The notes beneath the pieces are model-generated. The model had not been told where the DNA came from and did no database searches. It saw only the letters and a program-made list of their open reading frames with translations. Source: a virus. Taken from it: a stretch of 64,000 bases of DNA. Below, piece by piece: positions 55,260-64,000 of the stretch; within the stretch, counting starts at the first letter, position 1; each line of letters starts with the position of its first letter. The stretch is taken from the IMG/VR virus record IMGVR_UViG_3300021420_000019, positions 37,524 through 101,523 of that record; one strand, 5' to 3'. The position numbers and the translations under genes are program-made.

Positions 55260-56442
55260 CTTTTATCCTGATTTGAAAGGGTGGACGCCAGTTACACCAT
55301 CCGCGCCATCTGCGCCCCCTTCAAATAGCAGTTCATCGGGGCCATCTCAGCTACCACCTAGTTCAGATACTCCATCTTCACCGTACTTGCGCACTAGTCT
55401 TCCCCTTCCGTTACAGTATAGCCCGGATACATTACGACAAAGTAATCGCCCGGGTCTTTCCGGTTTTCGTATCGCACCTCTGCCTCCTGGTGGGGTCGCA
55501 GCGATCAACGCCGCATCAACTTCGGTTGTTAACAATTCGATAACAGAGTTCGCGGCCTCATCAGGCGCAGCAGGACCAAACGGAAGCGTACAATTTAATA
55601 ACGCCGGGCCACTCGGCGGAGTTAGCCAGTTTAATTGGAATAACGCCACCAGTACCTTGGGAATTACTGGCAGTTTAACTTTGTCTACTCCTCTCGGGGT
55701 CACATACGGCGGAACCGGATCGAATCTCTCTGCGACCGGAGGAGCGAACGAAGTTGTCCAGCAGTCCACTGTGGGCGGTCCGTTCACGGTCGGACAGTTA
55801 TCGTTTACTAACATATCAGGAATTTTGTCTGTCGCGTCCGGCGGAACGGGAACGGCGACGCCCGCGCTTGTAGCGGGCATGGATATCACGATCACTGGAC
55901 CCTGGCCCGATCAGACTGTCGCGGTTAAGACTCAGGCTGGGGTCACCCCGGGCTCTTATATAAATTCTAATATAACAGTTGATTCTAGCGGGATCATAAC
56001 TGCTATCTCAAGCGGCTCGGGCGCGACTGGTAGCACGGTCGCGGCTGTGAACGCGGTAGTTCAATCAGCGGCTATCAGCACCACCCCATTGTACACAGTT
56101 CCAGCTTCGCCAGCGGGCGGATCGAACTTCATGCTGTCCTGGAACGCGAAGACTACTACAGCCGCAGGAAGCACATCGACCCTCGGACCCCTTCAGTTAA
56201 CTTTTACGAGTCCTGACGGTGTTACATTTACCGCTCAGAACTTGCAATATACGATTTGGCCCGGCGGCGTAGCAATCGACTTGTCCGGAAATACTTTCAA
56301 TACAACAACTGATTTGTCGATGGGTATCCCGATTCTTATAAACGTTCAAGCGGGATCAACGATCAGCTACGCCTTTGGGTACGCCTCTAGCGGCGTGCCG
56401 TCTATGGTTTACGATCTTCACGTTCGTCTTGTATTAGTATAA
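55246..56442 (+). CDS. Tail fibre-like protein
   Basis: 398 aa from GTG inside the end of the GIY-YIG gene. A disordered Pro/Ser N-terminus, then Gly-rich collagen/fibre-like repeats (GAAGPNGSVQFNNAG, VTYGGTGSNLS, VASGGTGTATPAL) as in many phage fibres, and a C-terminal jelly-roll-like head ending VYDLHVRLVLV. Likely a host-contact fibre. Confidence 0.65.
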   Translation: MPLSDFYPDLKGWTPVTPSAPSAPPSNSSSSGPSQLPPSSDTPSSPYLRTSLPLPLQYSPDTLRQSNRPGLSGFRIAPLPPGGVAAINAASTSVVNNSITEFAASSGAAGPNGSVQFNNAGPLGGVSQFNWNNATSTLGITGSLTLSTPLGVTYGGTGSNLSATGGANEVVQQSTVGGPFTVGQLSFTNISGILSVASGGTGTATPALVAGMDITITGPWPDQTVAVKTQAGVTPGSYINSNITVDSSGIITAISSGSGATGSTVAAVNAVVQSAAISTTPLYTVPASPAGGSNFMLSWNAKTTTAAGSTSTLGPLQLTFTSPDGVTFTAQNLQYTIWPGGVAIDLSGNTFNTTTDLSMGIPILINVQAGSTISYAFGYASSGVPSMVYDLHVRLVLV

Positions 56443-56452
56443 AGGTAAAATT

Positions 56453-57967
56453 ATGAGTTTAATTCCTACTAAGGAAAGCGTAATCGGGACATTTATTAAC
56501 CCGCGTCGTGCGACCAACGACTTTTTGCAACTGCAAGATAGCCAGGGAGGTACGATTTTCGGATGGGTGGATAGTGACGGCCACTTGCAGGGGAGTCTTC
56601 TGTCCGGCATAACTGGAATCGGTGGTAGTATCGCGAGCGGTCAAATCGCTGTCGGGTCCGGTGTAAATGTTATTTCAGGAAGCGCTGCGCTGACTTTTTC
56701 TGGTGGAAGTCTCATAGTTAATGCTACTAATTCTATAAGTCTTAACAATTCAGGCGCAAATGGCACAAGCATCTCGGATTCAGGTGGCGGCGGTTTAAAT
56801 GTTCTAACTAGCGGTGGCGGAAGTTTTAATCAAATAATTAATACAGGCACTGGTGGTACAACTATCGAAGATGCTGGAGGCGGTGGATTAACTGTCGAGA
56901 CTCCTACTGCATTTTTGACTCTGACGCAGGGCTTGGGAACAACTCTACGAGATACAAGTAATACCGGAATTATAATTGATGCATCTCACTTGGGTGGTGT
57001 TCTATCTATTAACCCGAGCGGACAACCTATCACGATTGGCGGAACTATTGTCAGCAACATAGTTCTAACCGGAAACTTTACTGAAACAGGCGTCATGACG
57101 GTTACCGGCCCGGCTACGGCGGGTACGGTACCCGGAAATTTTGTATCTACAGGCCACGGGCCAACGAACGTATTAGACGCGGTTTTGGCTATCTCCAACT
57201 CAGGCGGGGGTGCAACCGCATACATAGGCCGAAGTGCAACTGGTGTTTTCTTTATTACCAATGACGGCGCGGCCATCCCTAACCATGGGTATTTTCAATT
57301 TAATAGTGCAGGTGATGTACAGCTATTAGCTGGCGCTAATGGCGCGGCGCTTGCCATGAATACGAGTGCGGGGGCGTTTCCTGCGGGCTCTGTGGTCTGG
57401 GGCATGCCTGATACAGGGGTTGGATTCGCGGTATTTCATATGTCGGGCGGCCCGAACAACGCAGCGTGGCAGTGGCAAACTGACACAGGCTTGATGACCT
57501 TTGCAGGCGCTACATCAGGTACCGCTTCAATGGGCGTAGCCGCCGTAGCGGGAACTCCGAATCCAATACTATTGCCCACGAGTACAGGAACTTCCGGACA
57601 GGTCCTTACTACCGACGGCGCAAACCCCCAACAAACTAGCTGGACCGGCGGCGGCACGGGTACCTCTGGTACTGTAACCGGCACCATCGCGTCCGGCACG
57701 GCGGTATTAGGAACCGCGCTTATCGCGTCCGGCGCGAAGGCGACGACGGTCACGGTCGCGGGATCGGGTATTCTGGCAACAGATAATGTCATGGCAGACT
57801 TCAGCGTCGATCCGACCTCGACAACAGGGTATGCACCGTCTGCGAACGGTATGTTAACGATCATAAAATTTTGTACAGCAGGCAATGTAAATTTCATAGT
57901 TGTGAATAACACAGGTGCTTCTATAACTCCTGGCGCAGTGACTTTGAACTGGCGTGTGGTGAGATAA
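56453..57967 (+). CDS. Tail fibre-like protein
   Basis: 504 aa. Beta-repeat fibre shaft with Gly-rich turns (SDSGGGGLNVLTSGGGSFNQ). The ~90-aa C-terminal head ends LNWRVVR, shared with the 25458-26612 protein. Its stop overlaps the next ATG. Probably forms part of a fibre with the 55246 protein. Confidence 0.65.
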   Translation: MSLIPTKESVIGTFINPRRATNDFLQLQDSQGGTIFGWVDSDGHLQGSLLSGITGIGGSIASGQIAVGSGVNVISGSAALTFSGGSLIVNATNSISLNNSGANGTSISDSGGGGLNVLTSGGGSFNQIINTGTGGTTIEDAGGGGLTVETPTAFLTLTQGLGTTLRDTSNTGIIIDASHLGGVLSINPSGQPITIGGTIVSNIVLTGNFTETGVMTVTGPATAGTVPGNFVSTGHGPTNVLDAVLAISNSGGGATAYIGRSATGVFFITNDGAAIPNHGYFQFNSAGDVQLLAGANGAALAMNTSAGAFPAGSVVWGMPDTGVGFAVFHMSGGPNNAAWQWQTDTGLMTFAGATSGTASMGVAAVAGTPNPILLPTSTGTSGQVLTTDGANPQQTSWTGGGTGTSGTVTGTIASGTAVLGTALIASGAKATTVTVAGSGILATDNVMADFSVDPTSTTGYAPSANGMLTIIKFCTAGNVNFIVVNNTGASITPGAVTLNWRVVR

Positions 57968-59280
57968 TGACAGGCAGCCGCGTATTCGATGGAACGAACT
58001 CTATCCGTACTCCAGCTAGCAGTGTTTATAATAGTCTATCGCAGGAGACGATTGCGTTCTGGGTCTTTCCAACCGATTTAACAAATCAAAGTGTCGCTCT
58101 CGTTAAAGACCCGAACACGCTATCGCCATTAGGCCCGGTTCTGCAATTGCAGGGCGGCCAAATTTCGGTATTCTTAAATGATGGTGGTGCGGGCTCTGTC
58201 TCCTCAACCACGATACCAACTAGCTCTTGGAGCTACATTTTGGTAACTATTAATTATTCGCTAGCGCCCGCGAATACCGTTCGTATATACAAAAACGGTA
58301 TTGAAGTATCTTATAGTAGCACGAACACTGGCGGCTCTGGAACTCCAAGTGACGACAGTGGTGATGGCTTTTGGATCGCTGGTGCTGCCTTTACGTTTGG
58401 CACGGGACAGGGGCTCGTTGGCAGTATGGCCGAACTTGCTGTTTGGAACACAGTCTTATCTGGTGCGCAGATCACCGCTGCCGCTGCTAGTACAACCGGA
58501 ATCGCCAGCATTCAGTCCGCTAACTTAGTCGGGTACTGGCACCTGTGCGGGTTAACAAACCCGGAACTCGATGCGACAGCAAACGGGAACAACGGAGCTT
58601 TGGTTCCCGGGCCGTCAACAGCATTTGACACATTTACAACTAATACTGGGCACAGCGCTCTCGCGACCGTAACAGGTACACCGTCAGCGACTAACGAGTG
58701 GGTTTTGTCTATAACTGAACCGGCAAATCCGTCGCCATCTTTCAACGCGGGATGGCTGTTAGTGAACGATGCAGGTCCGGTGGCCGCGCAAGAGTTCTTG
58801 ACTACGACATCCCCGACCACCTTTGACAGCACCTTATCGTCTACGGCGGACTGGGCGTCAGACTTAACTTTCTTTAATAAGCCTCCGGTTCTCCTTCAAG
58901 TGATTACCGGGTCTAGCAGCTTCCCGACTACTACGTTATCTAGCAGTACGATAGCGGTCGCGGTCGGCGGGACAGCGAATCCGATCACCGCTCTGTCTGT
59001 CACGGATACAAAGAGCAACACATACGTTCAACAGGGCTTTACTAGGTTGAATAATACGTACGCGGCCCTATTTATAGCTCAATCCCCGACGACACCGCTG
59101 GTCGGGGGAACTGACACCGTGACCGTTCACTACACCGGCGGGAGCGCGGAGACAAAGACCTTATTGGAGTTGAACTGGTCCGATCCTCCGCTAGCGGGAG
59201 TAGCCTCCCCCGGCTACGCGGGCTGCGGGGTGGTCAGTACGTTTGTTCCCCAAGCGGGCGCGTTCTTAGTAGGTTTTTAA
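57967..59280 (+). CDS. LamG-like lectin-domain fibre protein
   Basis: 437 aa. The N-terminal ~200 aa look like a concanavalin A/LamG jelly-roll (VFDGTNSIRTP, ETIAFWVFPTDL, SWSYILVTINY, GSMAELAVWNTVLSGAQI, GYWHLCG). The C-terminal half is fibre-like beta. Such domains bind sugars, consistent with receptor or glycan recognition. Its stop is directly before the GNAT-like gene. Confidence 0.7.
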   Translation: MTGSRVFDGTNSIRTPASSVYNSLSQETIAFWVFPTDLTNQSVALVKDPNTLSPLGPVLQLQGGQISVFLNDGGAGSVSSTTIPTSSWSYILVTINYSLAPANTVRIYKNGIEVSYSSTNTGGSGTPSDDSGDGFWIAGAAFTFGTGQGLVGSMAELAVWNTVLSGAQITAAAASTTGIASIQSANLVGYWHLCGLTNPELDATANGNNGALVPGPSTAFDTFTTNTGHSALATVTGTPSATNEWVLSITEPANPSPSFNAGWLLVNDAGPVAAQEFLTTTSPTTFDSTLSSTADWASDLTFFNKPPVLLQVITGSSSFPTTTLSSSTIAVAVGGTANPITALSVTDTKSNTYVQQGFTRLNNTYAALFIAQSPTTPLVGGTDTVTVHYTGGSAETKTLLELNWSDPPLAGVASPGYAGCGVVSTFVPQAGAFLVGF

Positions 59281-59712
59281 ATGATAAAATTATCGCCGTC
59301 AACCGAACAGGACATCGAGCGTTTGACTGCGTGGATCAAATCTGATCCGTATCACAAAGACTGCTTAAATCCGATTTGGTGGTTAACCGGGGTAGAGGGA
59401 AGTCTTCTTTCATTTCGTTTGGACGACGATCATGGCCCCTTATGTTACGTGCGTTTAGATCAGGATATCTTAACTGGCTTGATCCGCTTGCACACTCAGT
59501 TCGCTCCACGGCAAGATGTGTCTAAGCTTCGGTTAGTGAGAGGGATGTTGAAGTGCGTTCCTATCGTAGAGAAATTTTCCAGAGAACAAAAAGCAAGCGG
59601 GATCGTCTTTCAATCAACTAGTCCTCTATTGATTGATTTTATGAAGAAAAAATTTGAATTTCAGCCAGCAGGCGGTGACGATTATCTGTTTCCGCTCCAG
59701 GCAGGTGTATAG
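59281..59712 (+). CDS. GNAT-like acetyltransferase-fold protein
   Basis: 143 aa. The strand-helix layout (LSPSTEQDIERLTAWIKSD, LSFRLDDDHGPLCYVRLD, IVFQSTSPLLIDFMKKKFEF) resembles phage GNAT-fold proteins found in tail regions. The acetyl-CoA loop is not clear, so activity is uncertain. Could be a chaperone or modify a tail protein. Confidence 0.5.
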   Translation: MIKLSPSTEQDIERLTAWIKSDPYHKDCLNPIWWLTGVEGSLLSFRLDDDHGPLCYVRLDQDILTGLIRLHTQFAPRQDVSKLRLVRGMLKCVPIVEKFSREQKASGIVFQSTSPLLIDFMKKKFEFQPAGGDDYLFPLQAGV

Positions 59713-60381
59713 ATGTGTGGCTCATCAGCACAGCAGAATCAGTTAGCATCGCAGGAAGCAAGCTTCTCTTCATTACTTAGCGCAAACTACGCCCAGAACT
59801 TCGGTGCGCAAAGTCAGACTCTTCAGAACTTGACGAATCAATTTACCCCGATAGCAGAGGCCGGACCGGATCAGCAAGGAATGGGTCCGCAGCAACTTGC
59901 CGCCCTCAACACGCAGGCCACTGAAGGCGTCGGTCAAAACTACGCGAACGCCTCTCGTGCGCTAAACACGCAACTTTCATCGCAGGGGGGAGGGAACGAA
60001 TATTTACCCACCGGAGCGGCAGCTTCATTGAAAGGTAATTTGGCGTCATCGGCAGCAAATCAGTTATCTAGCGAACAGCTAGCGATCACAAATCAAAATT
60101 ATAATCTAGGACGCAGTAACTGGCAGAACGCGACTTCAGGATTAAACGCACTCGCAGGTGAGTATAACCCGAACGCGATTGCGGGGCAGGCGTCCGGCGC
60201 AAATCAGTCAGCCGCCGGTCAAGCGAAAGAAATTAACCAGGAAAACAACCAGTGGCAAGGCGAACTTGCGGGAGTTATCACGGGCGGTATAAGCGCTCTA
60301 TCCGGCGGATTGGGCAATCTCGACACAACAGGAAGTTCGACCGGCGGCGAGCAGGCGCTGAACTTCCTTGGCGGAATATAA
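59713..60381 (+). CDS. Internal virion / ejection-like protein
   Basis: 222 aa. Gln/Asn/Ala/Ser-rich and helical. MCGSSAQQNQL at the start is common in podoviral ejection proteins upstream of large internal proteins. It starts directly after the GNAT-like stop. Likely ejected with DNA. Confidence 0.6.
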   Translation: MCGSSAQQNQLASQEASFSSLLSANYAQNFGAQSQTLQNLTNQFTPIAEAGPDQQGMGPQQLAALNTQATEGVGQNYANASRALNTQLSSQGGGNEYLPTGAAASLKGNLASSAANQLSSEQLAITNQNYNLGRSNWQNATSGLNALAGEYNPNAIAGQASGANQSAAGQAKEINQENNQWQGELAGVITGGISALSGGLGNLDTTGSSTGGEQALNFLGGI

Positions 60382-60390
60382 GAGGATAAC

Positions 60391-62676
60391 ATGGCACTGA
60401 ACGAAGTAGCACCACAGATTCCGGGGATGCTCCCTAGTTCTCCAGGAACCGATGTGTTAGGTAATCCGACTCCTGCGGGTATGGTTGCGCAGCCGCCAAC
60501 CGCAGGTCCGGCTGCATTATCCGCCCCTCCGACGGGACAAGGTGAAGATGAAAGTCTTCCTCTCGCGCCCCCGTCTGGTGGCGCTACCCTAGGACAGCGA
60601 TCACCCACTCTTAGAGCGCTAGCACAGAACGCTAACCTGGCTGCCAAGAGCAACCCTAAAGCTGCGGCTGCACCGGGAGGTTGGGCTAGGACGCTTCTCG
60701 CTGGCGTACTGCCAGCAGTCAGCGGGCTAGAAAATGGTATGGGAGATGCTGCGGCAGTCGGAACTGTCTCGGCTGGCGGAGGCGCGTTGACCGGAGTCAC
60801 CCGTACCTTGGCTGCGAGAGACCAGAGATTGAAGGCCGAGAAGCAACAGCAATTTCAGAATACGCAAGAGGTCGATAAGAACAAGGCGTTGAACGCTGAA
60901 GCAAACGCCCGCATGATCCACGAACAGCAATTGACTCATAATCTGAAAGAAGAGGGAACTCAAGCGAGCTTGAAGAGCGGACAAGAGCAGCTAGCCGCCT
61001 GGAAGAGCCAGCCGAATCCCGGGATCGAGAGAGCGAAGGGATTGACCGCAGACCAGGCTAAGGAGATGCTTAAGAAGGATAATCTCGATCCGACAGAGGA
61101 GACCTTAGTGCCATCGGGGGTTATCACGACCGTAGATAAAGACGGTCAGCCCTACAACCAACTGACCTACAGCGTTGTAAAGGTCACCCCGGTTGACCTG
61201 GACCCGAAAAATCCAGAACAGAAGAAGGTATTAGATAGAATAAATAGTTTCGCTCCCCCGGAGTCCGGAAAGAAGTGGGAGGGCGAAAACGGCGGGGCCG
61301 TTCACTTCAGCGGCGCGCAGTACAATATGCTCTTGCAGATGTCGAACGAGCGACAGGCCGCTGATATAGCCGCGCAGAAGGTCGCCGCTCAGATGGGGAT
61401 CGAGCAAGAAGATGTCAAGAAGAGCGAGGAAGCTCTGAAGTTTCGCCAAGACCCGAATATCATCAGGGCGCTGGGCGCGGCGACAACTATAAACGGTGCG
61501 CCAGATTTTATCTCCGCTAGAAACGCTCTGCTACAGGCTTCACAGAATCCCAAGAGCCCCCTGTACGGGCAGTACACGAATGTCGATAACGATATGCGAC
61601 AGTTCTTAGGGTACACCGAGGGAGCCAAGGGCGAGAAAAACTATATCTACGACAAGATGATCGAGGACTACCAGAAGAAGGTAGACGCCGGAACCGAGCA
61701 ACTATCAGATTTGAAGAAGGAGTTGAACGGCGCAGACGGACAAAAAGCTGCGTCAATCGCCGGAGGTCTTCAGGCAAAGATAGACGATCCGGCCACTCCT
61801 GCGCCTTTGAAGGCTCAGTATATTCGCATGAGAGATCAAGCCGCCAAACAGTCACAGGCAAGCCTGGCTTACGATGCGGATAAGAAGCAGAGAGAGACCG
61901 CCGCCGAGAACCAGGCGAACACCGGAGATATGTCCGGTATCATGGATATGGTCAAGAACTACGACTACGACCCGGATAAGCTGTTCAGCCGGTTCAAGGA
62001 CCTGAAGGCGAAGAGAGACTTTATATCTCAAGTCTACGCGGAGACCGGACAGAAGTGGTCGGACTCCGAGTACAAGGCCCGTTACGCTACGAAGCAAGAC
62101 TACCGCCCAGAAGGAAAAGGCGGACAGGCCGTACAGAGCTTGAACACGTTCGCCGAACACACCGGGGACGCGAACAACTTAATAGCGAACTTGAACAACA
62201 CCAAGAGCCCGTTACTTAACAAGCCGCTCAACAAGTGGGACGAGTCAGTCCTAGGACAGCCACAGGTCATGCAGTACAGGGTCGCTGTCGCGGCTGCGGC
62301 GGACAACTACATCAACTACCTGCTGAACAACAAGGCCAAGCACGCGTCGGATGACGATCTAGCGGCAAAGCTACAGTCAACAAGTACAAGTCCCGCGCAG
62401 GCTCAGGCCATGATGCGTCAGATGGCTAACACTATCGCTTTGAAGGCCCGTGAGCAGAACTTCGCTTACAGGAAGCAGATGGGCAAGGATATCCCGGAGT
62501 TCCTAGACCCAGATACCGTTCAAATTTTCAAGACCTTCGGTATTAATCCAGATCAGATAACGACCACGGGCCAGAGCGGACTGACGGGCTCTACAAATCC
62601 GGGCGCTCCGAAACCACCCCAGGGCGCACAAACAGCCGTTAAAGATGCACAAGGTAATATCATCGGGTACAGATAA
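60391..62676 (+). CDS. Large internal virion (ejection-like) protein
   Basis: 761 aa. Pro/Gly-rich N-terminus, long Lys/Glu/Gln helices in the middle (AEKQQQFQNTQEVDKNKALN and following), and a Gly/Pro tail. No transglycosylase motif was seen. Its length and place at the end of the tail cluster match internal ejection proteins. Its stop overlaps the next ATG (TAATG). Confidence 0.6.
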   Translation: MALNEVAPQIPGMLPSSPGTDVLGNPTPAGMVAQPPTAGPAALSAPPTGQGEDESLPLAPPSGGATLGQRSPTLRALAQNANLAAKSNPKAAAAPGGWARTLLAGVLPAVSGLENGMGDAAAVGTVSAGGGALTGVTRTLAARDQRLKAEKQQQFQNTQEVDKNKALNAEANARMIHEQQLTHNLKEEGTQASLKSGQEQLAAWKSQPNPGIERAKGLTADQAKEMLKKDNLDPTEETLVPSGVITTVDKDGQPYNQLTYSVVKVTPVDLDPKNPEQKKVLDRINSFAPPESGKKWEGENGGAVHFSGAQYNMLLQMSNERQAADIAAQKVAAQMGIEQEDVKKSEEALKFRQDPNIIRALGAATTINGAPDFISARNALLQASQNPKSPLYGQYTNVDNDMRQFLGYTEGAKGEKNYIYDKMIEDYQKKVDAGTEQLSDLKKELNGADGQKAASIAGGLQAKIDDPATPAPLKAQYIRMRDQAAKQSQASLAYDADKKQRETAAENQANTGDMSGIMDMVKNYDYDPDKLFSRFKDLKAKRDFISQVYAETGQKWSDSEYKARYATKQDYRPEGKGGQAVQSLNTFAEHTGDANNLIANLNNTKSPLLNKPLNKWDESVLGQPQVMQYRVAVAAAADNYINYLLNNKAKHASDDDLAAKLQSTSTSPAQAQAMMRQMANTIALKAREQNFAYRKQMGKDIPEFLDPDTVQIFKTFGINPDQITTTGQSGLTGSTNPGAPKPPQGAQTAVKDAQGNIIGYR

Positions 62677-64000
62677 TGACTCAGCTAGCACCAGGAATGA
62701 TGACCGACCTTCAAGGGAACGTTGTACCGATCCCGAAGGACGCCCAACAAGAGCCGATACAGTCTGCGCAGCCATCAGATGATAATATGATGACTGACCT
62801 GCAAGGAAATCGTGTCCCGATTCCGAAGGGATCGACTCAGGAGGCGCTTCCACAGGAGGGCGCTGCGTCACGGTTCGGTTCGGGAGTTGTCGCGGGAACT
62901 AAGGCTATGATCCCTAGTTCCGCTACAGAGACCGCGAAGTCCGTGTTAGCTAACGCTGCTACAGGTGGAGTGTACTCAGGGGTTGAAGCGGCAAAGGGAA
63001 TATACGAGGGCTATAAGCAGGCTCGCGAAGAGGGCCAGCCGATCTACTCATCCGTAGCTAGCGGAATCGGTTCGGTAGCTGGGCTCGATCCGGAAGGTAT
63101 TAGAGAGCGGGCAGCAAAAGGCGATATCGCCGGAATCGTTGGCGAGGCTATCCCGTCAATCGCTTTAACATTGGCTGGCGGAGAGCACGAGAGGATCGGA
63201 CGAGCATTTACATCAGACGCTCGTGCGCTTAAGACCGCATCCGCAACTCGCGAGGCTACGACCGCAACCTACGCCCAGAGGCTCGCAGAGCAAGAGACCG
63301 CCACCGACCAGGCTGTGAGAGCGACACAGCGAGCTAAGCAGCTCACCGACAGCCTCGGCAAGGACCCGAATGTAACTCAGCAGCACGTTGATGACGCGAA
63401 CTCTACCGCGTCCGCTGCGGCAGCGAACGCTAGAAAGGCCACGCAGGCACTGAACGACGCTCACGAGGCTCACGCGCAAGCCGGAGTTGAGGTAGACCGT
63501 CTGACACGCAAGAGCCAGAGGAGCGCTCAGAAGGCATCTGAGAAGACAACCAAGGCCGTCGGCGAGGCGAAGGAAGACTTCCAGAAGGCTATTCCGCCCG
63601 CTCCGAGCGGTAAGGCCGCGTACAGCGACCGCGACTACGATGTCGGTCGCGGGTACCTTGAGAAGCACCACACCGATGTTCAACAGATCGGTTCAGTTCA
63701 AGACGCTTACGACGCGTTCGATCACATCCAGAAGGGAATGGAGACCGAGATCGCCCCATACGTACAAAAGTACGCGAAGGAACCTATCGCTACCAACGTT
63801 AATATGGACGTTCGAGACGCGCTGAAAGATAACCCCCGTCAGGACTTTGTTGAGAAGGGGATGGCCGAGCTAGAAAATTACAACTTAACTGACCCGACCA
63901 TCGAAGAAGCGGACACGATCCGTAAGCAGTTAAACGATGAGAACCGCGCTATCTTGAGAAAGAATATGTGGGACGTTGATACCGCACTCGGTGTCGATCC
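62676..64000 (+). CDS. Internal virion-like protein, cut by window edge
   Basis: Open to the window end (441 codons visible). The N-terminus holds a duplicated block (MMTDLQGN.VPIPK twice, ~38 aa apart). Next comes a hydrophobic/Gly region (GSGVVAGTKAMIPSSA, GEAIPSIALTLAGG), then long Ala/Lys/Glu coiled coil. Likely another ejection protein, perhaps membrane-inserting. The ATG overlaps the previous stop. Confidence 0.65.
   Translation, partial: MTQLAPGMMTDLQGNVVPIPKDAQQEPIQSAQPSDDNMMTDLQGNRVPIPKGSTQEALPQEGAASRFGSGVVAGTKAMIPSSATETAKSVLANAATGGVYSGVEAAKGIYEGYKQAREEGQPIYSSVASGIGSVAGLDPEGIRERAAKGDIAGIVGEAIPSIALTLAGGEHERIGRAFTSDARALKTASATREATTATYAQRLAEQETATDQAVRATQRAKQLTDSLGKDPNVTQQHVDDANSTASAAAANARKATQALNDAHEAHAQAGVEVDRLTRKSQRSAQKASEKTTKAVGEAKEDFQKAIPPAPSGKAAYSDRDYDVGRGYLEKHHTDVQQIGSVQDAYDAFDHIQKGMETEIAPYVQKYAKEPIATNVNMDVRDALKDNPRQDFVEKGMAELENYNLTDPTIEEADTIRKQLNDENRAILRKNMWDVDTALGVD

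Noticed and set aside
1-64000. CRISPR array, integrase or insertion sequence
   Set aside because: No regularly spaced direct repeats, recombinase motifs or transposase ORFs with terminal repeats were seen.

Overview
The window is a continuous piece of a double-stranded DNA bacteriophage genome with about 50% GC and tightly packed, overlapping genes. The virion genes (large terminase, portal, scaffold, N4-gp56-like major capsid protein, neck/nozzle proteins, fibres, internal ejection-type proteins) suggest a podovirus-like phage. The host cannot be named from this sequence. The tRNAs are bacterial in type and nearly all carry an encoded CCA. No rRNA, CRISPR array, integrase or bacterial housekeeping operon was seen.

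Layout. Positions 1-11.83 kb form a leftward early/replication operon: ThyX (cut by the window edge), primase/helicase-like protein, OB/SSB-like protein, GroES-like co-chaperonin, two DEDD exonucleases, HD hydrolase, dNMP kinase, HNH and endonuclease VII-like proteins, a putative metallopeptidase and several small ORFs. It is driven by a near-consensus sigma70 promoter at 11.85-11.88 kb. Positions 11.85-12.94 kb are a divergent non-coding region with inverted repeats around an AT-rich core, a candidate origin/control region. Positions 12.9-23.6 kb (rightward) hold 34 recognisable tRNA genes covering all 20 amino acids, a phage-encoded RNase P RNA, several unassigned structured RNAs, endonuclease genes, a secreted trypsin-like protease and a secreted HExxH protein. 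Positions 23.6-33.5 kb hold repetitive virion/fibre proteins, one with an ice-binding-like (DUF3494) domain. Positions 33.5-46.7 kb hold a holin-like protein, small genes, a histidine phosphatase, terminase, portal, scaffold and the major capsid gene. Positions 46.9-64 kb hold neck/nozzle proteins, a second DUF3494-bearing protein, fibres, a GNAT-like protein and internal virion proteins, the last cut by the window edge.

Three observations stand out. (1) The capsid gene is split by two small ORF-less group I introns; removing both restores a 344-aa reading frame. (2) A 290-nt RNase P RNA lies inside the tRNA array, with compensatory changes in helix P4. (3) Seven genes, at least six of them endonuclease-like, carry a leader of two adjacent hairpins whose loops are complementary to each other (perfectly in six), the second hairpin holding the ribosome-binding site. 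A partial eighth case precedes a virion gene. The complementarity co-varies between copies, pointing to a conserved kissing-loop RNA switch. Ten endonuclease-like genes of three families are scattered through the window.
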